From: Lachnoclostridium sp. UBA1175
Lineage (GTDB): Bacteria; Bacillota; Clostridia; Lachnospirales; Lachnospiraceae
Direction: 5' to 3'
Length of the DNA: 64,000 nucleotides
Assembly (NCBI GenBank): GCA_002311665.1
Contig: DBYX01000001.1
Span: 3,895-67,894 of the forward strand
Shown here in pieces: positions 25,022 through 33,919 of this stretch. Numbering within the stretch: position 1 is the stretch's first letter; each line of letters opens with the position of its first letter. Made by a program: the position numbers and the translations under genes. The notes below the pieces were generated by a model that searched no databases, was not told the DNA's origin, and worked only from the letters and a program-made list of their open reading frames with translations.

Positions 25022-25756
25022 TTGAACAAGACGATGTTGCGGTTGCTGCCTTATTTTCTGCTTGTTGTGATGCTGGCGGCGATCGGCATTTTCCTCTTCT
25101 CGAGAGGCGACAACTCCGGCGGGAAGGCGAAGTACATCTCGGGAACCGTCGAGCTGGAGCTGGACGGGACGGCCTACTCGATGGTCAACGACATCCTCGC
25201 GGAGGAGTATGTCGGCTCGCAGGTGAAGTCCGTCGTGAGCGCGACGCGGGGCGAGCAGGCCGGGATTGTAAAGTCTATGGGCTTCACGCTGGCCAAACTG
25301 TTCCGCGTGAAGGGCGACGCGGAGGGACGCTACCTGATCGACAATGTGGGAAGGCTTTATGCGCGCGCGGACATCGCGGGTGAGGTGAAGACACTGCTCT
25401 CGTCGGAGAGCGGGTTCCCCGTGAGCAGGATCGTCACGGCGGACCACACACCCGAGACGGCGCGCGAGTTGACGGCGGAGGACGTCGAGATGCTGCGGGC
25501 GCTGCCGGCGAACGGCGCGGAGGTGACGGTCACCGACAAGTCGGTCGTCACGGACTACTCGAACCGCAGAGAGATCTTCGCGTTCACGGAGGACGGTCTT
25601 ATATATAAGGTAACGATGGAATTGTTCCGCTATCAGAACGCCGTGTACCTGACCACCGGTTTCTCCGGGGACAAGAACACGATGAAGGATCAGAAACTGA
25701 CGGGGGTGAAACTCCCCGACGAGCAGCAGGAACGTTTCGCGGAGTTCTGGAAGTAA
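25022..25756 (+). CDS. Membrane-anchored exported protein of unknown function
   Basis: A 244-residue protein: one N-terminal transmembrane segment (about residues 7-27) and a soluble extracytoplasmic domain. I do not recognise the domain. It contains four short beta-rich stretches, and ends GVKLPDEQQERFAEFWK. The start is TTG 25022 with GGAGGAGCG before it. Operon with the methyltransferase gene upstream; the functional link is unclear. Confidence 0.75.
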   Translation: MNKTMLRLLPYFLLVVMLAAIGIFLFSRGDNSGGKAKYISGTVELELDGTAYSMVNDILAEEYVGSQVKSVVSATRGEQAGIVKSMGFTLAKLFRVKGDAEGRYLIDNVGRLYARADIAGEVKTLLSSESGFPVSRIVTADHTPETARELTAEDVEMLRALPANGAEVTVTDKSVVTDYSNRREIFAFTEDGLIYKVTMELFRYQNAVYLTTGFSGDKNTMKDQKLTGVKLPDEQQERFAEFWK

Positions 25757-25838
25757 AGCCCGGGCCCCGGCAGTGAGTCCGGAGGACGGAATAAGGCCCG
25801 GAACACCGCGAAAAAGCTGCATTTCCCGGGCCCGGAGG

Positions 25839-25856
25839 GCATTTTCCGGAAAATGC
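25839..25856. repeat. Perfect 18-bp palindrome upstream of the S10 operon
   Basis: GCATTTTCCGGAAAATGC is two head-to-head copies of the GCATTTTCC element. It ends 32 nt before the -35 box of the rpsJ promoter. A related imperfect copy, GCATTTCCCGGGCCCGG, begins at 25818. Confidence 0.85.
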
Positions 25857-25888
25857 GAAAAAATTTTTACAAAAACGAAAAATTCTTC

Positions 25889-25917
25889 TTGCAATTTGCG
25901 CACGTATGAATTATAAT
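25889..25917 (+). promoter_or_regulatory. Promoter of the S10 ribosomal operon
   Basis: TTGCAA (25889-25894) and TATAAT (25912-25917) with a 17-nt spacer, and an A/T-rich stretch just upstream (25857-25885) that could be an UP element. Confidence 0.85.
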
Positions 25918-25924
25918 CGCTGAT

Positions 25925-26198
25925 GTTGTGACTATGATAGCGTTGAAGCGTGAGGTTGCTGCCCTTGTGGCAGGTTATTCCGTGGAGCGAATGTCAAGTT
26001 ATGAAACTGACGACAGGTCACTGTACCAGTAAAGTTCTGCCGAGGGCAGAGAACAACGTGCGCAACGACGCCGATGGTAACAGTAGCCAAGCACTTGTGT
26101 TTGGCTGTTTTTTACCGGACAGCAGGAAACACACGGGAGCGTGTACAGTCACCGCTTGTCGTACTGCAATTAAGTGCGAAAAGGAGGCGGCTATTTTT
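25925..26198 (+). promoter_or_regulatory. rpsJ (S10 operon) leader RNA with internal terminator
   Basis: About 275 nt of untranslated leader. CTGCC/GGCAG (25959-25973) and GTTCTGCC/GGCAGAGAAC (26034-26054) form hairpins. A 10-bp stem, AGCCAAGCAC (26085-26094)/GTGTTTGGCT (26097-26106), is followed by GTTTTTT (26107-26113): an intrinsic terminator 85 nt before rpsJ. The conserved-looking stretches GCGTGAGGTTGC and GGAGCGAATGTCAAGTT resemble leaders upstream of rpsJ in other Clostridia, as I recall them. I infer autoregulation by a ribosomal protein of this operon; which one is not visible. Confidence 0.75.
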
Positions 26199-26516
26199 AT
26201 GGCAACAAAAGTAATGAGAATCACCCTGAAGGCTTACGAACATCAATTGATCGATGCTTCCGCAGCCAAGATCGTGGACGCGGCGAAGAAGTCCGGCAGC
26301 AAGGTCAGCGGACCGGTGCCGTTGCCGACCAAGAAAGAGGTCATCACGATCCTGAGAGCTACTCACAAGTACAAGGATTCGCGTGAGCAGTTCGAGCAGA
26401 GAACTCACAAGAGACTGATCGACATCATTGCTCCGTCCCAGAAGACGGTAGATGTTCTTTCCGGTCTTGAGATGCCGGCCGGTGTATTCATCGGCATCAA
26501 GATGATCGACAAATAA
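26199..26516 (+). CDS. rpsJ: 30S ribosomal protein S10
   Basis: A 105-residue S10 (MATKVMRITLKAYEHQLIDA), normal length, with the PLPTKK loop. First gene of the S10 operon. AAGGAGG lies upstream of ATG 26199; the longer in-frame extension would translate the leader RNA. Confidence 0.97.
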   Translation: MATKVMRITLKAYEHQLIDASAAKIVDAAKKSGSKVSGPVPLPTKKEVITILRATHKYKDSREQFEQRTHKRLIDIIAPSQKTVDVLSGLEMPAGVFIGIKMIDK

Positions 26517-26586
26517 ATCATCTTGTTATTTTAGAATGACCCCGTCCGGGGTCCGCTGTAGATGAAACAAGGAGGTATAGACAGCA

Positions 26587-27222
26587 ATGAAGAAAGCTAT
26601 TTTGGCTAAGAAAGTCGGAATGACGCAGATCTTCGACGAGAACGGCGCTTTCGTGCCGGTTACCGTGCTTCAGGCAGGTCCCTGCACGGTTGTTCAGAAG
26701 AAGACTGTGGACAAGGAAGGCTACGATGCGATTCAGGTCGGTTTCGGCGAGATTCGCGAGAAGCTGGTCAACAAGCCGGTGAAGGGTCACTTCGCAAAGG
26801 CCGGTGTTGCAATTAAGAAGTATCTCAAGGAGTTCCGTTTTGAGGACGCTGCTTCCTATGAAGTAGGCCAGGAGATCAAGGCGGACATCTTCGTGAACGG
26901 CGACAAGGTGGATGCCGTCGGTATCAGCAAGGGTAAGGGTTACCAGGGCGCGATCAAGCGTTTCGGCCTGTCCCGCGGACCGATGAAGCACGGCTCCAAG
27001 TACCACAGACACGCTGGTTCGAACGGTGCGAGCTCCTCGCCGTCCCGCGTATTCAAGGGCAAGCATATGCCCGGCCAGATGGGCCATGTACGCGTGACCG
27101 TGCAGAACCTCGAGATCGTGCGCGTGGATGTCGACAACAACATGATCCTTGTTAAGGGTGCTGTGCCCGGTGCTAAGAAGGGCCTGATTATCCTCAAGGA
27201 AACCACTAAGGTCACGAAGTAA
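26587..27222 (+). CDS. rplC: 50S ribosomal protein L3
   Basis: A 211-residue L3 (MKKAILAKKVGMTQIFDE). It contains the GxKxHxxxP-type loop region around MKHGSKYHRHAGS and the MPGQMGH motif that reaches the peptidyl-transferase centre. Follows rpsJ by 70 nt; AAGGAGGT upstream. Confidence 0.97.
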   Translation: MKKAILAKKVGMTQIFDENGAFVPVTVLQAGPCTVVQKKTVDKEGYDAIQVGFGEIREKLVNKPVKGHFAKAGVAIKKYLKEFRFEDAASYEVGQEIKADIFVNGDKVDAVGISKGKGYQGAIKRFGLSRGPMKHGSKYHRHAGSNGASSSPSRVFKGKHMPGQMGHVRVTVQNLEIVRVDVDNNMILVKGAVPGAKKGLIILKETTKVTK

Positions 27223-27246
27223 TCTTGAGAAAGGAGGATCAACATC

Positions 27247-27867
27247 ATGGCAGAAGTTAAAGTTTACAATAAAGAAGGCGCTGAGGTAGGCTCCCTGGAA
27301 CTGAACGACAGCGTGTTCGGCGTAGAGATCAACGAGCACCTTATGCACCTTGCGGTTGTTGCGCAGCTTGCCAACAAGCGTCAGGGAACGCAGAGCGCTC
27401 TCACCCGCTCGGAAGTGAGCGGCGGCGGAAAGAAGCCCTGGAGACAGAAGGGTACCGGTCACGCAAGACAGGGTTCCATCCGTGCTCCTCAGTGGACGGG
27501 CGGCGGCGTTGTCTTCGCTCCGAAGCCTCGCGACTATTCCGTAAAGATGAACAAGAAGGAGAAGGCCGGTGCGATCAAGTCCGCGCTTTCCTCCAGAGTT
27601 GCCGAGGAGAAGATCTTCGTTATGGAAGACCTTGCATTCGACGGCATCAAGACGAAGCAGATCAAGGCTGTCCTTGACGGCCTTAAGGTTGAGAAGGCAT
27701 TGATCGTTACCGCAGACAAGGATGAGAATGTACTCCTTTCCGCCAGAAACCTTGCGGATGTTCGCGCGGTGGCATCGAACGCCATCAACGTATACGACAT
27801 CCTGAAGTATAACAACCTTGTTATCACGAAGGACGCCGTTGCGAAGATCGAGGAGGTGTACGCATAA
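27247..27867 (+). CDS. rplD: 50S ribosomal protein L4
   Basis: A 206-residue L4, with the conserved extended loop KKPWRQKGTGHARQGSIRAPQW (residues about 59-80) that lines the exit tunnel. L4 autoregulates this operon in E. coli; that role cannot be assumed here. Its stop overlaps the rplW start by one base (TAATG). Confidence 0.96.
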   Translation: MAEVKVYNKEGAEVGSLELNDSVFGVEINEHLMHLAVVAQLANKRQGTQSALTRSEVSGGGKKPWRQKGTGHARQGSIRAPQWTGGGVVFAPKPRDYSVKMNKKEKAGAIKSALSSRVAEEKIFVMEDLAFDGIKTKQIKAVLDGLKVEKALIVTADKDENVLLSARNLADVRAVASNAINVYDILKYNNLVITKDAVAKIEEVYA

Positions 27868-28178
27868 TGGCTGATCTGAAATACTATGACATCATTCTCC
27901 GCCCGGTTGTAACCGAGAAGAGCATGAACGCGATGGCTGACAAGAAGTACGCATTTTACGTAAATCCCGACGCCACCAAGAGCCAGATTAAGGAAGCTGT
28001 TGAGAAGATGTTCGCGGGCGCTAAGGTTGCTTCCGTTAACACGATGAACATCAGCGGCAAGACCCGCAGACGCAATTCCGCCGGCGGCATCGTTTCCGGC
28101 AAGACCGCCGAGCGCAAGAAGGCGATCGTACAGTTGACCGCAGACAGTGCAGAGATCGAACTCTTCACAGGTCTGTAA
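27867..28178 (+). CDS. rplW: 50S ribosomal protein L23
   Basis: A 103-residue L23 (PVVTEKSMNAM, YAFYVNPDATK), a docking site at the tunnel exit for trigger factor and SRP. Shares one base with the rplD stop, with AGGAGGT inside rplD. Confidence 0.96.
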   Translation: MADLKYYDIILRPVVTEKSMNAMADKKYAFYVNPDATKSQIKEAVEKMFAGAKVASVNTMNISGKTRRRNSAGGIVSGKTAERKKAIVQLTADSAEIELFTGL

Positions 28179-28206
28179 GATGCGTTGAACGAAAGGAGTT
28201 AACAAA

Positions 28207-29055
28207 ATGGGAATTAAGAAATACACTCCGTATACACCTTCGAGAAGAAAAATGACCTGCTCGGATTTCGCTGAGATCACCTGCAGCGAGCCGGAGAAGT
28301 CCCTGTGCGTTTCGCTGAAGAAGTCGGCGGGCCGCAACAGCCAGGGCAAGATCACCGTTCGTCACATCGGCGGCGGTTCCAGAAGACTGTACAGAGTTAT
28401 CGATTTTAAGAGAAAGAAAGATGATATCCCGGCGGTTGTTAAGACCATCGAGTATGATCCCAACAGAACGGCCAACATCGCACTGATCTGCTACGCAGAC
28501 GGCGAGAAGGCTTACATCCTTGCACCGAACGGCCTCAAGGTCGGCATGAAGATTATGAACGGCGCTAACGCGGAAGTTCGTATCGGCAACTGCCTTCCTC
28601 TTGACAGGATCCCGATCGGTACGATGATCCACAACATCGAGCTGTATCCCGGCAAGGGCGGCCAGTTGGTTCGCGCAGCCGGCAACAGCGCTCAGCTGAT
28701 GGCTAAGGAAGGCAAGTACGCAACGCTGCGTCTTCCGTCCGGCGAGATGCGTATGGTTCCGATCGTATGCCGCGCGACCATCGGCCAGCTTGGCAACATC
28801 GACCACGAGCTGATCAACCTCGGCAAGGCAGGTCGTAAGCGCCATATGGGTATCCGTCCTACGGTTCGCGGTTCCGTAATGAACCCGAATGACCATCCTC
28901 ACGGCGGTGGCGAAGGCAAGTGCGGTATCGGTCGTCCCGGTCCGAGCACGCCTTGGGGCAAGCCTGCTCTCGGTCTTAAGACCCGTATCAAGAACAAGCA
29001 GTCCAACAAGCTGATCATCCGCAGACGTGACGGAAGCACCATCAAGAACAAATAG
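28207..29055 (+). CDS. rplB: 50S ribosomal protein L2
   Basis: A 282-residue L2 (MGIKKYTPYTPSRR). The C-terminal signature VRGSVMNPNDHPHGGGEGK, including the functionally important His, is intact. AAAGGAG upstream of ATG 28207. Confidence 0.97.
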   Translation: MGIKKYTPYTPSRRKMTCSDFAEITCSEPEKSLCVSLKKSAGRNSQGKITVRHIGGGSRRLYRVIDFKRKKDDIPAVVKTIEYDPNRTANIALICYADGEKAYILAPNGLKVGMKIMNGANAEVRIGNCLPLDRIPIGTMIHNIELYPGKGGQLVRAAGNSAQLMAKEGKYATLRLPSGEMRMVPIVCRATIGQLGNIDHELINLGKAGRKRHMGIRPTVRGSVMNPNDHPHGGGEGKCGIGRPGPSTPWGKPALGLKTRIKNKQSNKLIIRRRDGSTIKNK

Positions 29056-29068
29056 GAGGTAAACCATA

Positions 29069-29344
29069 ATGGCACGTTCTTTGAAGAAGGGACCTTTCGC
29101 AGACCAGTATCTGCTTGACAAGGTCAACGACATGAATGAGAAGGGCGACAAGAGCGTCATCAAGACGTGGTCCCGCCGCTCCACCATTTTCCCTGCCTTC
29201 GTTGGTCACACGATTGCCGTATACGACGGCAAGAAGCATGTTCCGGTATACGTGACCGAGGATATGGTTGGCCACAAACTCGGCGAGTTCGTTGCGACGA
29301 GAAACTTCCGTGGACACGGCAAGGATGAGAAGAAGTCCAGATAA
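29069..29344 (+). CDS. rpsS: 30S ribosomal protein S19
   Basis: A 91-residue S19 (MARSLKKGPFADQYLL) with the signature VGHTIAVYDGKKHVPVYV. Thirteen nt after rplB, with TAGGAGGT upstream. Confidence 0.97.
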   Translation: MARSLKKGPFADQYLLDKVNDMNEKGDKSVIKTWSRRSTIFPAFVGHTIAVYDGKKHVPVYVTEDMVGHKLGEFVATRNFRGHGKDEKKSR

Positions 29345-29429
29345 TCAGGACGTAATAAGATAATTTGCGTGATCGTTGCGCAGGAAGAATGAATAACGGA
29401 GAACCGTTAATTGAAAGGAGATCATCTCA

Positions 29430-29816
29430 ATGGCTAAAGGACATAGATCCCAGATCAAGAGAGATAGAAACGCCAATGTAGATACGAGACCTTCCGCGAA
29501 GCTTTCCTTCGCCCGCGTTTCGTCCCAGAAGGCTTGCTTTGTTCTTGACGCAATCCGCGGCAAGGATGTACAGACCGCATTGGGTATTTTGGCATACAAT
29601 CCCAGATACGCTTCGACGGTGATTGAGAAGCTTTTGAAGTCGGCAATCGCCAACGCCGAGAACAACAACGGCATGGACGTCAACAAGCTTTATATCGCCG
29701 AGTGCTACGCTAACAATGCACCTACGATGAAGAGAATTCAGCCCAGATCTCAGGGACGCGCTTACCACATCCTCAAGAGAATGAGCCACATCACCGTAGT
29801 ACTGGATGAGAGATAA
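29430..29816 (+). CDS. rplV: 50S ribosomal protein L22
   Basis: A 128-residue L22, with a tunnel-lining beta hairpin ending in QPRSQGRAYHILKRMSHITVV. The 85-nt gap before it is the longest in this part of the operon and holds no clear signal. Confidence 0.96.
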   Translation: MAKGHRSQIKRDRNANVDTRPSAKLSFARVSSQKACFVLDAIRGKDVQTALGILAYNPRYASTVIEKLLKSAIANAENNNGMDVNKLYIAECYANNAPTMKRIQPRSQGRAYHILKRMSHITVVLDER

Positions 29817-29827
29817 GGAGGTATCGC

Positions 29828-30484
29828 ATGGGACAGAAAGTAAATCCGCACGGATTAAGAGTCGGTATCATCAGTGATTGGGATTCCAAATGGTATGCTG
29901 AGGCCGATTTTGCAGACAACCTCGTGGAGGACTACAAGATCCGCGAGTTCCTTAAGAAGAAGTTGTACAGCGCTGCGATCTCCAAGATCGAAATCGAGCG
30001 TACGACGGATAAGATCAAGGTTTCGGTTTACACCGCTAAGCCCGGTGTTGTCATCGGCAAGGGCGGCAGCGAGATCGAGAAGCTGAAGGCTCAGGTACAG
30101 AAGTTCACGACCAAGAAACTCAACCTTGAGATCAAGGAGATCAAGAGACCGGACAGCAACGCTCAGCTTGTTGCGGAGAACATCGCAGCACAGCTTGAGA
30201 ACCGTATCGGTTTCCGTAGAGCTATGAAGTCCACGATGTCCCGCACGATGAAGACCGGCGTTAAGGGTATTAAGACCTGCTGCGCAGGACGTCTCGGCGG
30301 TGCGGATATGGCTCGTGTGGAGTTCTACAGCGAGGGTACCATTCCGCTGCAGACACTTCGCGCCAACATCGACTATGGTTTCGCAGAGGCCAACACGACA
30401 TACGGCAAGGTCGGTGTCAAGGTTTGGATCTACCTCGGCGAGGTACTCCCCGCTAAGGGAAAGAAAGAAGGGGGCGATAAATAA
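29828..30484 (+). CDS. rpsC: 30S ribosomal protein S3
   Basis: A 218-residue S3 (MGQKVNPHGLRVGII) with the KH domain loop VIGKGGSEIEKL. The stop TAA shares its last base with the rplP ATG. Confidence 0.97.
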   Translation: MGQKVNPHGLRVGIISDWDSKWYAEADFADNLVEDYKIREFLKKKLYSAAISKIEIERTTDKIKVSVYTAKPGVVIGKGGSEIEKLKAQVQKFTTKKLNLEIKEIKRPDSNAQLVAENIAAQLENRIGFRRAMKSTMSRTMKTGVKGIKTCCAGRLGGADMARVEFYSEGTIPLQTLRANIDYGFAEANTTYGKVGVKVWIYLGEVLPAKGKKEGGDK

Positions 30485-30921
30485 TGTTAATGCCTAAGAG
30501 AGTGAAACGGCGTAAGCAGTTTCGTGGAACGATGAGGGGCAAGGCGCTGCGCGGAAACAAGATTTCCAACGGCGAGTACGGCATTGTCGCTGCCGAGCCC
30601 TGCTGGATCAAGTCGAATCAGATTGAAGCAGCCCGTATCGCCATGACACGTTACATCAAGCGTGGCGGTCAGGTTTGGATCAAGATTTTCCCGGATAAGC
30701 CTGTTACGGCAAAGCCTGCCGAGACCCGAATGGGTTCCGGTAAAGGATCGACCGAGTTCTGGGTTGCGGTTGTTAAGCCCGGCCGTGTGATGTTCGAGAT
30801 CGCCGGCGTTTCCGAGGAGATTGCAAAGGAGGCTCTCCGCCTTGCAACGCACAAGTTGCCTTGCAAGTGCAAGATCGTGTCTCGCGAAGATTTGGAAGGA
30901 GGTAAGAGCGGTGAAAACTAA
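30484..30921 (+). CDS. rplP: 50S ribosomal protein L16
   Basis: A 145-residue L16 starting MLMPKRVKRRKQFRG, as is usual, with the GRMGSGKG-like loop RMGSGKGSTEFWVAVV. Its 3' end overlaps the rpmC start by 11 nt. Confidence 0.97.
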   Translation: MLMPKRVKRRKQFRGTMRGKALRGNKISNGEYGIVAAEPCWIKSNQIEAARIAMTRYIKRGGQVWIKIFPDKPVTAKPAETRMGSGKGSTEFWVAVVKPGRVMFEIAGVSEEIAKEALRLATHKLPCKCKIVSREDLEGGKSGEN

Positions 30922-31117
30922 GAAGTATATCGACGACCTGAAGTCGAAGTCGGTTTCCGAGCTGAACAATGACCTGGTTGCCGCAAAGAAGGAGCTCTTC
31001 AACCTGCGCTTCCAGAACGCCACGAATCAGCTGAACAACACAAGCAGAATCAAAGAGGTTAGACGCAACATCGCGCGCATTCAGACGCTGATTTCCGAGA
31101 AGGAAGCGGCCAACTAA
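30911..31117 (+). CDS. rpmC: 50S ribosomal protein L29
   Basis: A 68-residue L29 (two long helices, KKELFNLRFQNATNQLNN). The start is GTG 30911, inside rplP, with AAGGAGGT at 30896-30903; a longer in-frame start within rplP has no such site. Confidence 0.94.
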   Translation: MKTKKYIDDLKSKSVSELNNDLVAAKKELFNLRFQNATNQLNNTSRIKEVRRNIARIQTLISEKEAAN

Positions 31118-31143
31118 CCTGAGGCTCGGAAAGGAGAATTCAA

Positions 31144-31398
31144 GTGGAAAGAAATTTGAGAAAAGTACGTACCGGCAAGGTCGTGAGCGATAAGATGGAT
31201 AAGACCATCGTGGTTGCCGTTGTCGACAACGTCAAGCATCCTCTCTACAACAAGATCGTGAAGAGAACGTACAAACTGAAGGCGCATGACGAGAACAACG
31301 AGTGCAAGATCGGCGACCGTGTTAAGGTTATGGAGACGAGACCTCTCTCGAAGGACAAGAGATGGAGACTCATCGAGATCGTAGAAAGAGCTAAGTAA
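31144..31398 (+). CDS. rpsQ: 30S ribosomal protein S17
   Basis: An 84-residue S17 (RKVRTGKVVSDKMDKTIVV). The start codon is GTG 31144 with AAAGGAG upstream. Confidence 0.96.
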   Translation: MERNLRKVRTGKVVSDKMDKTIVVAVVDNVKHPLYNKIVKRTYKLKAHDENNECKIGDRVKVMETRPLSKDKRWRLIEIVERAK

Positions 31399-31441
31399 TT
31401 CGCCGGCAAGCGTCGGATTACCATGAAAGGAGTTAAGCGCT

Positions 31442-31810
31442 ATGATACAAACAGAAACCAGATTGAAGGTTGCTGATAACACCGGTGCCAAGGAACTTCT
31501 TTGCATCCGTGTTATGGGCGGTTCTGTGAGAAGATATGCCGGCATCGGCGATATCATCATCGCCTCCGTAAAGGACGCTACCCCCGGTGGAGTAGTTAAG
31601 AAGGGCGATGTTGTTAAGGCCGTTGTGGTTCGCACGGTCAAGAGCGTTCGCCGCAGAGACGGTTCCTACATCCGTTTCGATGAGAACGCAGCGGTGATTA
31701 TTAAGGACGATTTGAACCCCAGAGGTACCCGTATCTTTGGACCGGTTGCGAGAGAGCTTCGTGACAAGAAGTTTACGAAGATCGTATCCCTCGCTCCGGA
31801 AGTTCTGTAA
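31442..31810 (+). CDS. rplN: 50S ribosomal protein L14
   Basis: A 122-residue L14 (MIQTETRLKVADNTGAKE) of standard length, with GTRIFGPVARELRD near the end. AAAGGAG upstream. Confidence 0.97.
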   Translation: MIQTETRLKVADNTGAKELLCIRVMGGSVRRYAGIGDIIIASVKDATPGGVVKKGDVVKAVVVRTVKSVRRRDGSYIRFDENAAVIIKDDLNPRGTRIFGPVARELRDKKFTKIVSLAPEVL

Positions 31811-31822
31811 GGAGGCGTCGAT

Positions 31823-32140
31823 ATGGCTATGACAAAAATCAAAAAGGGCGACACTGTCAAGATCATTACCGGCAAGGACAAGGGCAGCGAGGGTAAGGTT
31901 ATCCGCGTTGAGGACGGTAAGGTTCTGGTACAGGGCTGCAATATGGTGAAGAAGCACCAGAAGGCAACGCAGGCAAACCCTAAGGGCGGCATCGAGAACA
32001 GAGAAGCGATGATCGACGTTTCCAACGTGATGCTTGTTCACAACGGAAAGCCTACGAGAGTCGGATTCAAGACGGTCGCGGACAAGGACAAGACCAAGAA
32101 GGTCCGTTTCGCGAAGTCGACCGGCGAAGTGATTGACTGA
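31823..32140 (+). CDS. rplX: 50S ribosomal protein L24
   Basis: A 105-residue L24 with the KOW motif KKGDTVKIITGKDKGSEGKV (residues 6-25). Twelve nt after rplN. Confidence 0.97.
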   Translation: MAMTKIKKGDTVKIITGKDKGSEGKVIRVEDGKVLVQGCNMVKKHQKATQANPKGGIENREAMIDVSNVMLVHNGKPTRVGFKTVADKDKTKKVRFAKSTGEVID

Positions 32141-32163
32141 TTCTGGAGAGGAGGCTAACTACG

Positions 32164-32703
32164 TTGACTAGATTAAAAGAAACTTATTTGAACGAGATCG
32201 CGGATGCGATGCAGAAGAAGTTCGGATATAAGAACGTAATGCAGATCCCGAAGCTCGACAAGATTGTAATCAACATGGGCGTAGGTGAGGCGAAGGAGAA
32301 TGCCAAGGCTCTGGAGTCTGCTTGCAAGGATATGGAGATTATCTCCGGTCAGAAGCCCATTATTACCAAGGCGAAGAAGTCGGTCGCTAACTTCAAGATC
32401 CGTGAGGGTCTTTCCATCGGCTGCAAGGTTACTCTTCGCGGCGACAAGATGTACGAGTTCGCTGATCGTCTGATCAACCTCGCTCTGCCCCGCGTGCGTG
32501 ACTTCCGCGGTGTAAACCCGAACGCGTTTGACGGTCGCGGCAACTATGCCATTGGTATCAAGGAACAGTTGATTTTCCCCGAGATCGAGTATGACAAGGT
32601 GGACAAGGTCCGCGGTATGGATGTCATCTTCGTTACGACGGCGAAGACCGATGAGGAAGCCCGCGAGCTGCTGAGACTGTTCGGCATGCCGTTTGCCAAG
32701 TAA
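32164..32703 (+). CDS. rplE: 50S ribosomal protein L5
   Basis: A 179-residue L5 (PKLDKIVINMGVGEA). The start codon is TTG 32164, preceded by GAGGAGG; no ATG or GTG is available nearby that keeps the N-terminus. Confidence 0.96.
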   Translation: MTRLKETYLNEIADAMQKKFGYKNVMQIPKLDKIVINMGVGEAKENAKALESACKDMEIISGQKPIITKAKKSVANFKIREGLSIGCKVTLRGDKMYEFADRLINLALPRVRDFRGVNPNAFDGRGNYAIGIKEQLIFPEIEYDKVDKVRGMDVIFVTTAKTDEEARELLRLFGMPFAK

Positions 32704-32721
32704 TAGGGAGGTACAGAATAC

Positions 32722-32907
32722 ATGGCTAAGTTATCGATGAAACTGAAGCAGCAGCGCGCTCCGAAGTTCTCGACAAGAGCGTACACCCGTTGCAGACTGT
32801 GCGGCCGTCCGCATGCAGTTCTCAGAAAGTACGGCATTTGCCGCGTCTGCTTCCGTGAGCTGGCTTACAAGGGTCAGATCCCGGGTGTAAAGAAAGCAAG
32901 CTGGTAA
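32722..32907 (+). CDS. rpsZ: 30S ribosomal protein S14 type Z (zinc form)
   Basis: A 61-residue short S14 with the four zinc cysteines in CRLC (24-27) and CRVC (about 40-43). This is the normal form in spc operons of Firmicutes. Confidence 0.96.
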   Translation: MAKLSMKLKQQRAPKFSTRAYTRCRLCGRPHAVLRKYGICRVCFRELAYKGQIPGVKKASW

Positions 32908-32935
32908 GCGTTACGTTAATAGGAGGTTAAATCAT

Positions 32936-33337
32936 ATGACTATGAGCGATCCGATTGCAGATATGCTTACGAGAATCCGTAACGCCAATACTGCAAAGCA
33001 CGATACGGTAGATGTTCCCGCATCCAAGATCAAGGTTGCCATCGCTGACATCCTTGTGAAGGAAGGCTTCATCAACGGTTATAAGATGGTTGATGTCGGG
33101 AACTTCAAGGACATTCAGATCTCGCTTAAGTACGGCAAGGATAAGAATGTCAAGGCGATCACCGGTATTAAGAGAATCTCGAAGCCCGGCCTTCGCGTTT
33201 ACGCGAACAAGGAAGATCTTCCCCGCGTTCTCGGCGGTCTCGGTGTAGCGATCATTTCCACGAACAAAGGTATCATCACGGACAAGGAAGCACGTCAGCT
33301 CAATGTAGGCGGTGAAGTGCTTGCTTATGTCTGGTAA
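32936..33337 (+). CDS. rpsH: 30S ribosomal protein S8
   Basis: A 133-residue S8 (MTMSDPIADMLTRIRNANTAK) ending VGGEVLAYVW. ATG 32936 is used rather than 32942 because AGGAGGT lies 8 nt before it. Confidence 0.96.
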   Translation: MTMSDPIADMLTRIRNANTAKHDTVDVPASKIKVAIADILVKEGFINGYKMVDVGNFKDIQISLKYGKDKNVKAITGIKRISKPGLRVYANKEDLPRVLGGLGVAIISTNKGIITDKEARQLNVGGEVLAYVW

Positions 33338-33358
33338 TCAGTCTAAGGAGGTACGGGC

Positions 33359-33901
33359 ATGTCACGTATAGGTAAAATGCCAATCGCCATTCCGGCCGGC
33401 GTTACGGTCGAGGTGGCAGAAAATAATAAAGTGACGGTTAAGGGACCTAAGGGCACCCTGGAGAGAGTACTCGCTCCCGAGCTTACCATCAAGATGGAAG
33501 ACGGGCATATCGTTGTCGAGAGACCGAACGATCTGAAGAGAATCAAGTCGCTGCACGGTCTCACGAGAACGCTCATCAACAACATGGTTGTGGGTGTAAC
33601 GAACGGTTATGAGAAAGTCCTTGAGGTTAACGGTGTTGGTTACCGTGCCGCTAAGCAGGGCAAGACGCTCGCGCTTACGCTCGGCTACTCTCATCCGGTT
33701 AACATGGATGATCCCGATGGCATCGAGACGGTTGTTGACGGCCAGAACAAGATCATCGTTAAGGGCATCGACAAAGAGAAAGTCGGACAGTACGCTGCCG
33801 AGATCAGAGACAAGAGAAGACCTGAGCCTTATAAGGGCAAGGGTATCAAGTACGCGGATGAGGTAATCCGTCGTAAAGTCGGCAAGACCGGTAAGAAGTA
33901 A
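33359..33901 (+). CDS. rplF: 50S ribosomal protein L6
   Basis: A 180-residue L6 (MSRIGKMPIAIPAGV) with the C-terminal PEPYKGKGIKYADE signature. AAGGAGGT upstream. Confidence 0.97.
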   Translation: MSRIGKMPIAIPAGVTVEVAENNKVTVKGPKGTLERVLAPELTIKMEDGHIVVERPNDLKRIKSLHGLTRTLINNMVVGVTNGYEKVLEVNGVGYRAAKQGKTLALTLGYSHPVNMDDPDGIETVVDGQNKIIVKGIDKEKVGQYAAEIRDKRRPEPYKGKGIKYADEVIRRKVGKTGKK

Positions 33902-33919
33902 GTAGAAAGGAGAGCAAAA

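Noticed and set aside
25839..25856. CodY operator
   Set aside because: Half-sites are similar, but the symmetric centre is two bases rather than one and the flanks are GC, so a CodY box is not supported.
25925..26198. Coding extension of rpsJ through the leader
   Set aside because: The frame stays open back to 25950, but it crosses a terminator and several hairpins, and S10 has its normal N-terminus at 26199.
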